Origin: Phallus indusiatus
Taxonomy: Eukaryota > Basidiomycota > Agaricomycetes > Phallales > Phallaceae
Direction: 5' to 3'
NCBI GenBank assembly: GCA_027605045.1
Contig: JAQFWX010000143.1
Coordinates: 23,313-87,312, forward strand
DNA: 64,000 bases
Positions within the stretch are counted from its first letter, which is position 1; each line of letters opens with the position of its first letter. Of this stretch, positions 35,130 to 46,002 are shown piece after piece. Under the pieces are notes generated by a model. That model had not been told where the DNA came from. It saw only the letters and a list, made by a program, of their open reading frames with translations, and did no database searches. Made by a program: the position numbers and the translations under genes.

Positions 35130-36545
35130 CTACGGGACGAGCTCGTCACTCTGGGATGCAATATTGTCATTGTCAACTGACTCAGTAAGGGTACTGAGCC
35201 GTATTTTGTTGCCTAACCAGTGTATATTCCCGCTTGGGTCGCTATTGGAATTATTTCTCAGACTCCTTAAGTTGAGTATCAAGCGGCTTCCCTATAAGTC
35301 GTCAGAGTTACATCATTGACGATGCGAGCAATACTTTTGATCAGGCTTACTGTGATCCCCATTAAATCTATGAGTGTCCTGAATCAAGTTAGTTCCCAAA
35401 TATATGAACGAAGGACTTTCAGGCTAACATACTGGAGTGTTGTCACACTGGTTTTGTTTACCCGAATGAAGGAAATGACGAAAACCACTGTCGGTAATAC
35501 CAGTCAGCCTGTTATTCCTGAGGTCTGTATATAGTCTCACCACAAAGATGAAGTAACACCCAGAGCCCATCCCTGACGAAAATATAATAAAGAACAGGTA
35601 TTCCCGTTGTTTTCCAGGCAATAATTGCTAGTCTTATAAATCTATGATCATGTCAACCTGAGTTCAACGAGCAGATGAGAGGCATGAATACATTACCTTC
35701 CTACGATCAGAAAGAAAAGAATGAAATGAAATATTATTTCAGATATCCTTGGTGCATGTGGTTTAATCAGAACCGATCATGTATATGTACGTGTGAATGC
35801 ATGATACTCACAAGGTATCATATGAGTGGGCATAATGGTCGGATTTGACGCATTCCCCAAAGATATTTCCACTTACAAAAAACGGGGTAAAGAAAATTGG
35901 AGATCCGATGCAAAACAAAATTGAAAAAACTAGAAGTATCACAGCATTCGAGAGCCACAGAAAGACTAGACCGGCTAACATTCTTCGACTTCTTTCGTAG
36001 AAGGCAAAGACTGAATTTTGGAGTGAGAAAAAGGTATCGACAAGGCACAAGTTATGAGACACACTTCGATAGATCAATAATGCATCCATGCTGACCATTA
36101 ACAGGGTGTTACACGTTACGAGAAACAACATATAGAAGTGACAAGTATCTTCCGTAATAACTATGCTCTGGGCTACAATAACTCTCATTCTAGAGAAATA
36201 TTCATTAATTTATGAACTGAAAAAAAGATGTATTTATTTACTTACATCGCTGAGACGAGAGTTAAGTATCGGATGATAAAGAAGAGGTAGTTAACGGTGC
36301 CGCGTTGAGCTCTGAAAAATGGTACTCCTAGTAAGGTCAGCATATCATGAATCAGATGATAAACTAACTTCCAAACTAGCTGGACTTCCTGATCATAGGT
36401 GATCAAAGTATCCCATATCAAAAGAACGGCAGCGGGAGCTAGCAAGTAAAATCAACAACTGTCAGCTAATCGGCGGTAATCTCAAATGACCTTGGTAATA
36501 CGAAACATATGGCTCCGAGACTTGGAATGGGACGGTTGAGTTCAT
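35130..36545 (-). CDS. DUF6533 multi-pass membrane protein, copy 5 (intact)
   Basis: Start ATG at 36545 (MNSTVPFQVSEPY), ten exons, all phases close. Blocks: LLIWDTLITYDQEVQLVW; GTVNYLFFIIRYLTLVSAM; MDALLIYR; FAFYERSRRMLAGLVFLW; ISEIIFHFILFF; IAWKTTGIPVLYYIFVRDGLWVLLHL; and GSRLILNLRSLRN with an acidic 40-residue tail ending at 35130. One unusual residue: at the exon 5/6 junction the other copies spell a conserved Trp (TG|G), while here the codon is TT|G (Leu). First of three tandem minus-strand copies. Confidence 0.75.
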
Positions 36546-37315
36546 TCTGGCTGCTGCCAGTGGAACAGGCCAGCTGAAAGTATGAAGAATCAATTTATAA
36601 AAGAACAAGGTTCGGAAGGATATTGTGAGCGCTCGGAAACCCCGTTGTCCTGAGATGATTGGTTATGGTTTCAAGGTGCTTTGGTGGTGCAAGTATCCGC
36701 ATTTTTTAGTAATTATCTTACTCAAACATGGAGATTACTCAACAATCACGCAATTATGCCGTAACGCTACATAAGGACAGCCAGTGAAAATATTGACGAG
36801 TGACCAAAAATACACTAAATTATGTAGTAAGGAGCCTGGAGGTCATGTTGACGTTGTTGAAATACGTTTGTTGCGCTGCTCGAATTTATAATATACTAGT
36901 CTAAATTTCGCTTTGCGGATGAGTCTTCATATGCTTCAAGTGACTGAGAGTAACTATGATGGGATACTAAATCAACTAATTTAGGCTTGCGGCAGCTGTA
37001 CTAAAATAGAACCGCCAGCTGATGCCCGCCAATTATAGGGTATTCCGAGAGAGTATTAGAAGTGCCGGTGAGGTGAGACCATTACATCGGCCTTGGCAGG
37101 CGTCTTCACGGCAGAACAAATGGAGGTCCTATCGAAACATGGAGTGTTTTTTTTTTTTTACGCGAGAGCTTCAATTTCATTGATTCAGCCAGGTATCGTT
37201 AATTTTTTTTCACGGCCTTTTATTCCTTGTAAGCCGACCACTGTCTGCGTCAGGTCCAATCATCAATGAGCAGTCCTGATTTCGAATCATTATTAGCCAG
37301 TACTTGTTTTTCTAT
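36546..37315. other. Spacer between DUF6533 copies 5 and 6
   Basis: Upstream of copy 5 and downstream of copy 6. Holds a poly-T tract near 37,148. No gene seen. Confidence 0.45.
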
Positions 37316-38726
37316 TTACATAACACTATTAGGTTCGCTTATAGTATCAAATAATATTTTTCTGCCCATCCAGTGAATATAATTAGGTGAGTCGGTATCC
37401 GAGCTATTTCTTAAACTCCTCAAGTTGAGAGTTAGACGACTTCCCTTTAGTTGTTATGATTATGGTTAGTAAGAGTTGCGTCAATGATGATCGGTGAATA
37501 TTTTAAATCTTACTGTCATTCCAACAAGTACAACGGCCGGACTGTGGAGCTTCTCGTTAGTACTTTAGAGGAACAGGGCTACATGCAAGTTACTGGTACA
37601 CACATCATTATCATTAGACCAGTGGTTTGAAGGAAGGAAGCGACAAAAACCACTTTAAGGGACGTCAAACTGTGTTCAATTTTCCAACATTGTACTAACC
37701 AAAAAGATGGATGAAAACCCAAAATCCGTCTCGAATAAAAATGTAACAAATGTACGATATACCCAGTACTCTCCAGGAAGCAATGGTTAACTTGATGAAC
37801 CTCGGGTAGTACTTTCAGTTCCATAACAGATATGTAAGTATATGAAACACGGTACCTTACTATGACCAATGTGAGAAGGATACTGTGGAAAATTAACTCA
37901 GATATCCTGAAAGATTAAGAATTGATCAGAATTCGGGCAGAGGTCTGCAAGTACTACCATATGTCACGTTCGAAGACGGGAACGCCTGCCATACGGCATT
38001 CTCCAATAACGCCTTGTACAAAGACAGCGGAGTGAGCGACCGGAAACTTCATGGAATATATGATTGAGAAACCCAGGAAGGCTGCGCTATTCAAAACCCA
38101 GAGAATGACTAGTCCGATTAAAACTTTTCGGTTTCTCTCGTAAAAAGCGAAGACTCAATTTACTAAGGTAAAGATAGTATGTCAAAAAGATTAGTCTAAA
38201 CAGTAAACGTACCCCGATAAACGAGTAGGACGTCAACGCAACTTATCAAAATCACGCTGCCTAACGAAAGAAGGTATGTATAGACACGACAAATATTTTC
38301 TCGTTGAAAGTGGCTTTGTGTCATTATAACAGTCGATCTAGACAACCACCGGTCAGTGACTCAAATCGCGCAAGAGAAGGATGAACATATATTTACATTG
38401 ATATGATCAAAGATAAATACCGAATCATAAAGAAGAGATAATTTACAACACAGTGTTGAGATCTAAAAACCCAATCATCGAATGGAATATCAACTGTCTA
38501 ATGGATGTTGTGGATAATAGCAACGCTTACTTCCAGATTAGTTCGACCTCTTGATCATAAGTTATTATCGTATCCCATATCAAAAGGCTAGCGACCGAAG
38601 CTGATAAGACATCAATAACTGATTGATTATGTAGTGATTCTACAGGAGACGACCTTGGCCTAGATAATACGAAGGGTAAGACTCCGCAAAGACGGGGGAG
38701 ACAGCAAGGTCCCGATTCACGTTCAT
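37316..38726 (-). CDS. DUF6533 multi-pass membrane protein, copy 6 (intact)
   Basis: Start ATG at 38726 (MNVNRDLAVSPVF), ten exons, about 296 residues, no lesions. Blocks: LLIWDTIITYDQEVELIW; VVNYLFFMIRYLSLIIS; VIMTQSHFQRENICRVYTY; VDVLLVYR; FAFYERNRKVLIGLVILW; GECRMAGVP; WISELIFHS; LTIASWRVLGISYICYIFIRDGFWVF; PAVVLVGMT; and the tail GSRLTLNLRSLRN...GRKILFDTISEPN, stop at 37316-37318. This is a good reference copy for judging the tails of copies 1-3. The exon 8/9 junction uses a GTGTGT donor where other copies have a CA|GT junction. Confidence 0.75.
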
Positions 38727-39826
38727 GCAGCTAGTCAAATTTGAGAGACCGTGATCATAATGAAGCTGCTTAATTTATAGCCAACTAGGATGCAAGATTA
38801 TGAGCGCTCAGATTCCGGAAACATGATAGGCATTTGAATATTCAATATGGTAGGATTGTCTGAATTGAGAGTCGTCCAAGACAACACTGGAATTTCATAT
38901 CATACTTCCAGCGCGGGTTTTTTAAACCTTCTTTGGCGTGCAATCTGAAAAGGGCTGTAAGAAGGCCAGCACAAGATAGAAGGCAAGTGTAAAGAGCCCT
39001 TAGCTGTTGTGTTAAAGGCTAAGCTTCAGCCAAATACGAACAAGATAGGTTTCCACGACGAAATTCTGAGCTCCACCTCAATATCACGCATATGCGACGT
39101 TTCTTTGTTGTTCAGATTTGGATTTCGCATAATGAAGGGGCCCATCCGTCTAAAAATACGGATCCAGCCTCCACGGTTAAGCGCTTTGCGCTTGGTATAT
39201 GAAATCATTACATTACGCGAAGTGGAGTCGTTCAGTTCATTGACATTCATCCCTACCTTACATCTTCCGCAAGGTCTGCCCGCTACATACTTCAGCAAAG
39301 TTAATCCGAAATGATGTGAATTGAGAATCGGGAATTGTCCGAGAAGTCCGGTTCATGGACTGCATATGCATGATTGAATCAGATTGATCTTTGACTCTTG
39401 CCTTTCTTTCCTGATAAGTTTTTCTTCTAACTTGCTTTCAACTTCTAATTTTGCGTAGATTTACTCATGTTTGCCTAACAGTTACTATACCTGTAAAATC
39501 GGTTTAGCCTCGTTCCTTGGACACATTAGCAACTTTGTCGCTATATAAAGAACTGTAATTCAGCTAGTTTTATATTTCATACGAAAGCATAATTATCCGA
39601 ATTGCTCCTCATGTATCGGAGATTAAGAGGTGCATATACGATTCATTCTGATAACCGTGACAGACATCAACAAGACTGGATTCGTAGTAAAATGAATTAA
39701 GATTATCAGCTAAAGTAACAAAAGAGTCCTACGCTACAAATTGCATCCGAATATATATTCTAATAAATTATGAATGTTTTTGCAATGTTCGTTGTGAAAG
39801 TTCAATGTGTCCATGCCTGCACCACA
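38727..39826. other. Spacer between DUF6533 copies 6 and 7
   Basis: About 1.1 kb with only short frames on both strands (for example 39,009-39,314), none with recognisable content. Confidence 0.45.
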
Positions 39827-41242
39827 TCATTCTGCTTCTAGCAAATTAAGTCGTGAAAGTCCGAGAGGATAACTCGAGAGCTCGATATCCCATTCTGTAT
39901 AGGTTGTGGGCTCACTGCCAGTGTGAGTACAGTTTTTTAAATTCCTTAAGTTAAGGGTTAGGCGGCTTCCCTAGATATTGTCAGTTCTTCAAGTTTTGGA
40001 ATGATGTTTATAAAAATCTCACTATTAAGCCTACGAAGACGATAGCTGATCTGAGAACCCAGCGTGTCTTGTCAGTGTGAGATTAAAGATACCGGTTGGT
40101 CAACATACTGGATTATTGCAAGACCAATTAAGTGGGTTTGAACGGCGGACATGACAAAGGCCACTGTTTAGTGTTTAGTAATGAATTCAGTCAGATAGCA
40201 CACGGCTGAGTGTCTTACCGGACAAATGGAGAAACGCCCAAAGCTCATCTCGAACAAAAATGTGATAAAGACTGAATATCCCCATTTCTTTCCATGATGC
40301 AGCCGTAACCCTAATAAACCTCCGGTGCTTTCAGTTCAAGGCCTAAGATGAAAATGTGGAAACTGCTACCTTACGAAAACTACGAAGAAAAGAACAATTT
40401 GGAAAATTATCTCCGATATCCTAATATATTGATTTAATGATGATGACACGTTTTAACACTGCAAGATTCTCACCAAAAATCATGAGTAAACCTAGGAAGA
40501 TTTACAGCGATGCATTCTCCGAAGACATTATGGGTAAAAATCGTATCGGCGTTGACAAGTGGTGATTTCAAACAAAACGCGAGAGAAAGGCCGAAGAGTA
40601 TTCCGTTATTCAGTAGCCAGAGAGTGATTAAACCAGCTAGAACTTTTCGGTCCCTTTCGTAAAAAGCGAACGCTGAATTTGCTGAGAGCAAGGATATCTG
40701 TAAAACCATGATGCATACCTCGATAGACAAGGAATGCATCCATGCTGCTTATCAATAAGCAGGTCGCCATTGTAGAAAACCACGTATAGATAATACAAAC
40801 GTTATCTTTTGTCGTGAAGCTACTTTTGCTTATGATGATTGATGTTCTATATGAATGTTCGTCAGTTGCTGAAATTTGTAAAAAAGCATATTCGCTTACA
40901 TTGATATGCTTATGGCTAGGTATCGAATAATAAAAAAGAAATAATTAACCACAGAGCGTGGAGTTCTGAAACAGATTTGAAAAAAGGAATGACAATCGTG
41001 GAAACTATGTTGACCTCCAAATCAAATCAATTTCTTGGTCATATGTAATTATGACATCCCACATCAAAAGTGCGCCGATAGAAGCTAGATATGAGAATCA
41101 AAATTGAGTTGAATCAATAATAGATTTGAAAATGACCTTGGATTAGGGATGCAGCGTAAGAAGTTGAAGCTTCCCGGAGTGAGGAATCCGCAAGTGGTAG
41201 TACAGTAGTAACACTAACGTTTGCAAGACTAGGTATCGACAT
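39827..41242 (-). CDS. DUF6533 multi-pass membrane protein, copy 7 (intact)
   Basis: Start ATG at 41242 (MSIPSLANVSVTTVLPLADSS), ten exons, phases close. Blocks: LLMWDVIITYDQEIDLIW; SVVNYFFFIIRYLAISIS; IISKSSFTTKDNVCIIYTWF; MDAFLVYR; FAFYERDRKVLAGLITLW; GECIAVNLPRF; WISEIIFQ; VTAASWKEMG; IFVRDELWAF; IVFVGLI; GSRLTLNLRNL with a 50-residue tail ending at 39827. Best matches in the window are copies 4 and 6. The N-terminal segment has two NxS/T sequons (NVS and similar) and could lie outside the cell, but topology was not computed. Confidence 0.75.
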
Positions 41243-43366
41243 GGAAATCCTGCTGAAAGGTCCAAGTTTATATGGTTTATATAAAAAATGAAATAAGGTT
41301 AAAGGATCGGCAGAGTGGAGGGTATATTTAGATCGTGGGCACTTGACATCGTCGGAGACCATGATGAACCGGATTAGGTACAATTTGCTATCATAAAAAC
41401 GTCAGTTGCGGAAATCCGAGATGAACAATTATTGTGATAGATGGCTATAAATCTTGCCCCATGCTACATATGCCGCTGAGATAATTTCCGGAACCATTGG
41501 AAGAAATCTGCGGACCTAATTACTCCATTTGTCGTTGTGCATTTTTTGATGAGATAGATCACTTGAGCAGAACCCACATCACGAGACGTGACGCCGGCCG
41601 CGGGCATCAGTGATCAGGGCAAGTGCTCCAGAAGACATACCGCTCCTATAGGCCGAGCCTCTGAGGCTTTCTTGGATACCACGAGGTTATTTGGATTCTA
41701 GGATACTGCATGTCATCTAGAGCAGATGCGGATCACTCCTCGATGGGTCGAGAAATATGTACCGCGGGGTGGATTTAGTCCAAGCCTCCAAGGGATGACA
41801 CCTCCGGAGTCCCAAGATACAAATGTATCATGTTGGATATATTGTTCACTTGTTGCAATTTCAAACGAAAAGCTTTAACACCTACGTAAAGCAAAATCTG
41901 AAGAGCTTCAACGCTTTGACCTGCGAAACAGGACAGAGATCGGAACGCAGAAATCGGCGTACAGTTTCGAACCAATCCGAAGGTGACGGTAGCATTTCCA
42001 ACACGTTTTGTCACGCGGAGTCACTCCGATGCAGTGCAGAACCAAACCGGCCACATGGCACATCACTGCCTTTGTCCTGGCTAACAAAAACAAGGCGAAT
42101 AGCATTGGATATTGAGTGCGCACGAGGAGTGTAGCTGCATCACACTCACCGACGTTGTTTTTACACGGTGCGGAAGATAGGCCTTCATTGCGTTGAAATC
42201 TAATTTTTTGCCTGGTTTGATTGCGAAGATTTACCATCAATTTGACAGATGTGTTTCATGGCTGTTAGTTGCTGTGGTTGCAACAATAGGTAAAGAAGGG
42301 TGAAGATCGGCGGGGAGAACGTCAATGTTTAGCCGAGACTGACCTGCCTGTCGCATCTTCGACCTGGACCAAACGCGAAACCGTTGTTGGCACGGATAAA
42401 GTTTGAGACTTCGCATGTCTGCACAAGGCCTACCCAAACGTCCCTGGCTTGTATGACTTCACTCCCAGCTTCCCTCTCTCACTAGAGATATGATGGCGGA
42501 TAAACACATATTATTGTCCTTAGTTTGATCTTTAATACAGGATGATCCATAATGCCGATGAATTGGTTTTTCAACAAGAATCAAAGCCTGGTTCCGGTTG
42601 AGTTGTATCTGTCTGAAAAAGTCTTGGTTATTCAATATTCGATTATAAAGTGTTAAAGTAAACTTTGTTCCGTAGAAGAACGTGGCAGTAAGGTGCACGC
42701 GGCGATTCGGTGGTATTCAGAAGCCGCAACATTCAACGGCCTGGCTCAAATTTGTTCACTTTTTGAAACGCCAGATTAAACTGCGACTTGAGCGTATATT
42801 GTCCGTCTACATGTCCTGACGTCAAAGCCTGCGGCGAGCAATGCAAAAGTGGATTACACAAGTCACGGACATCGGGCCGTTACAGCCCCACAGCCCAGCT
42901 GCAGCATTAAGCAACCTACTACTTACTGCAAAGTACAATGTCAAACTGTGAAGATTCATGCCTCTCCGACAAATTTCTGAAAAGGAAATTTTAAACAAGA
43001 GACCAAAAAAAAACTGCTTCATACCGTTCAACCCGAACCCTTTTTGCCAAACGTAATTGGGCGGTCTATGGTATGCATAACCGTATGACCATGTTCTGGA
43101 TTAGTTTGGTTCTTTTTGTTTAGTTGTTTTCATACTCTGTTTCCAATACGCCAACACGATTTACAACGGAGAGTTCGGAAGGTGACGACATGGCCTCAAA
43201 CTGCACAAGCGCTCACCGGCATTAGTCGGCATATAATATCCGAATTCGAGTTCCGACAGGTCCAACAACTAGAATATTGGCCGCTCTCTGAAACCGACAG
43301 GGAGACAATGCCCGATACGTACGATAAAAAGCCATCGATCTCGACCTCAATTACCGCAACAGCAAG
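41243..43366. other. Intergenic, no supported gene
   Basis: The longest apparently empty stretch among the genes (2.1 kb). Overlapping frames of 65-110 codons on both strands, none with a domain, repeat or splice-supported extension. Confidence 0.4.
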
Positions 43367-44338
43367 ATGGTACAAATGATCACTAAAGAAGACGCATTTG
43401 GCACGTACATAGAAGGGCACATTCCTTTCACCTACCAGGGTGAAAAGTTCCAGACGTATTACAAGCTGTACGGTACTCTGGAAGGCCGTACTCAGGATCC
43501 TCTCATAATTGTTCATGGCGGACCTGGTCTTATTTGCAATTACCTCTTTCCGCACGCAGACGCTGTCAAGGTTGCTTCGATTCCCGTCATATTTTACGAT
43601 CAACTAGGGAATGGACGATCGACTCATCTGAGAGAGAAACCCTCCGAGTTCTGGGTTATAGAGCTATTTGTGGACGAGTTGGATAATCTCATCCGCTATT
43701 TCGGCATTGAAGATTCATTCAATGTTTACGGTCATTCGTGGGGAGGCTGCGTCAGTGTCGAATACGCTATTCAAAAGCAGAACCCCGGTCTCAAACGTTT
43801 GGTTCTTGCGAATACCCTGCCGTCAACCGCTTTGTGGGGGAAATCCACGATGCAACTTCTGGAAAAATTTCCCGCAGATGTTGTAGAAGGTATAAAAATT
43901 GGGATGAAGGATCCAGCGAGGTACTACGAAGCGCTGAAGGTGTTCCATGCCAAGCATGGATGCACTGTAAAGCCGTTGCCAGCAGAATACACCGAAACCT
44001 TCGAGGCTATTTTTGGTCCAGATGGCGATACTTCCGTCACAAGCTCATCGTATGTACTCGGTTATATTTCTTAAGTATTTAATGTGCTTATGATTGGCAT
44101 CAAAAGGCTTCTCGACGATTGGACCAGCATCGGCAGACTCCATAACGTCAAAGCGATAACGCTTGTTGTAAACGGACGTGATGATATCGCGCAAGATTAC
44201 GTTTGCGCTCCGTTTTTTTACAACATAAACAAGTGCAAGTGGGTTCGTTTCGAAGGGTCTAGTCATATGCCTTTCTGGGAAGAGCGCGAGAGGTATATTG
44301 AAGTTTTGAGTGGGTTTTTGACGGAGACGTTGGAATGA
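43367..44338 (+). CDS. Proline iminopeptidase-like alpha/beta hydrolase (S33)
   Basis: Alpha/beta hydrolase of the S33 proline-iminopeptidase group, which removes N-terminal residues (typically Pro) from peptides or acts on related amides. Two exons (43367-44049 and 44107-44338), 304 residues. Motifs: IIVHGGPGL at about residues 48-55 (oxyanion hole), FYDQLGNGRS, VYGHSWGGCVS with the nucleophile Ser near 124, VVNGRDDIAQD with the acid, and FEGSSHMPFWEERERY with the catalytic His. Residues between GPDGDTSV and DDWTSIGRLH are about eight fewer than in many relatives, at the exon junction, so the donor or acceptor may be slightly different or the loop is short. No signal peptide. Confidence 0.82.
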
Positions 44339-45045
44339 ATAGAATCTTGAAATGTATTCAAATGGATCTAGCGGATAAATGGGATAACTGTATATTGGAT
44401 ATTACCAAAGAATAAGGCGGGCTCGTGGAAGTATTCAAAGGTCCGTCACAATGCACGCCAAATACACAATTGGTGATCAGCACTAATCAGAGTGGATATT
44501 TGCATTTGAGTCTCAGCGCGCGATGGAATACGGTTCGTCTCACAAAGGCAGAGCGACGTTCACTAATTGGCCCAGGTCAAGAACCGGGGGCATAGCGAAG
44601 ACCTCTTGGTCAAAGGTTTTCGTCTAAATCAAATGTGATACGGGCGTCTGCAAAGAAGGAATCAATGACATACGGCAGCTCAATAAGATGTCTCTTCAGA
44701 CTTGAATGTCGAATTTTCATTCGCTCAACAGTTTCCCTTCCACCAATGTTACCGAAGTCAATATCTAACGAGTAGCGTCGTCGCTATCGAACTCACTTTC
44801 AATACTCGTCTCAGTATAGGGGACGATTTCATGCTCACTATTGAATGCACTGGCATTGTCAGTCGGAGACGAAATGATAATTCTTCCTTCAGCTTTTATC
44901 CTGATGGAAGGCGCGAACTTGTAAATCCGCAATTGGACCGGAGGTTTTTACGTTCACAGGCTAGGTCCACAATGTATGGACGCTAGGGACCCCAAGTGTA
45001 CTTGTTTTTGGTCCATGATCTCTGAATATATTTAATAACGCACCT
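44339..45045. other. Intergenic, no supported gene
   Basis: Downstream flank of the hydrolase and of the small minus-strand gene at 45046. A plus-strand frame at 44,702-44,986 has no domain. Confidence 0.4.
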
Positions 45046-45432
45046 TTATAGACCTCCTCCTCCTTCGTCTCCCAACGCAAAACCAAAGCCTCTTGTTTTC
45101 GATTTCAGTGCCCATTGCTCTTCCATAATCAGAAACCTGCGCATCGTCATGTCCGCATTTGATTCCAAATCAAACGAATTAACAAAACAATCCACCGAAC
45201 GTTCGGTCCTTGAACAAACGTCGAGGAAAGTGAAAAAGCGATCCAAAAGTTACCGTGGAGCAGGAAGGAAATCACTGTCAGGACTAACCATAAGCGGTTT
45301 ATTCATAGACGCGGTTGGATGGACTCCCGTCTGGGTTTTCGATTTGCTTTTGATATCACTTGGGAATGTAGACGGTGAATTCATCAAAAATTTATGAGGA
45401 CCCGCGAGCGACATTTTGGGAAGAGAATTCAT
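45046..45432 (-). CDS. Small orphan protein (113 aa, two exons)
   Basis: Two adjacent minus-strand frames are interrupted only by a stop inside a 45-nt segment that begins GTAACT and ends TTCAAG. Removing it as an intron (exons 45432-45254 and 45208-45046) gives 113 residues in closed phase. The product starts MNSLPKMSLAGPHKFL, is rich in Ser, Pro and Lys in the first half, has a more folded-looking middle (ERSVDCFVNSFDLESNADMT) and ends GFALGDEGGGGL. No domain recognised; function unknown. A plus-strand frame overlaps it but shows no splice logic. Confidence 0.4.
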
Positions 45433-45863
45433 TTCAATTGGTAGCCTTTTTTTAGTTATATGTAAATGTTTCTGCGCTGACTTTCGCCATATAGAAGAAC
45501 ACTTTCACCTGAAAGTTGAGAGTAGACTTGCCACATGTCTTAAAAATGCATGTATCACAAATATTACACAATTTATTTATGTTAATAATAATTTGGTTCT
45601 ATATCCTTTGTGTGCGAATAAAATTTAAATCGGGATACTATAAGTTGAGCGCTAAGACACAAAAACAGACTCCTAGGGAATCGTATCAATGCCTCAGTGA
45701 CCAATTTATAAAACTTGAAGTTTGTAAATCGTGGCCTTATTAGACTGTTTTAGATACATGTTGATATTCACTGTTGTCTTATTTTATTATTCCTGAAGGA
45801 TGGTCATGTTAGAAATGGGGCGTAACGTCACGCCCATTATCGGGTACTACAAAGCGAGTCACC

Positions 45864-45898
45864 TCTCTCTTAGTCGTCTGTTCAACTACTAAGAGAGA
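45864..45898. repeat. Perfect 11-bp inverted repeat, 13-nt loop
   Basis: TCTCTCTTAGT is followed by 13 bases and then its exact complement ACTAAGAGAGA. It lies about 100 bases beyond the 3' end of the FunK1 gene, so it could form a hairpin in the 3' untranslated RNA or be a chance palindrome. Confidence 0.5.
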
Positions 45899-46002
45899 TT
45901 AAACTTCCTACAGGTCAAGCATCAAAGTAATACATGCATACATATATGTATACTACAATGTGATTTACAATGTGCGTTGGCAAAACTCAAATGAAGCTGA
46001 AA

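Noticed and set aside
34745..35176. N-terminal extension of UNC50 by 144 codons
   Set aside because: The extension overlaps the last exon of DUF6533 copy 5 and shows no conserved sequence; starting at MVSPGDAF gives the usual length.
5970..41242. Possibility that the multi-pass genes are STE3 pheromone receptors
   Set aside because: The motifs (NYxFFxxRY, RDxxW, GSRLxLNLR) are those of DUF6533, not STE3, and no STE3 signature was found.
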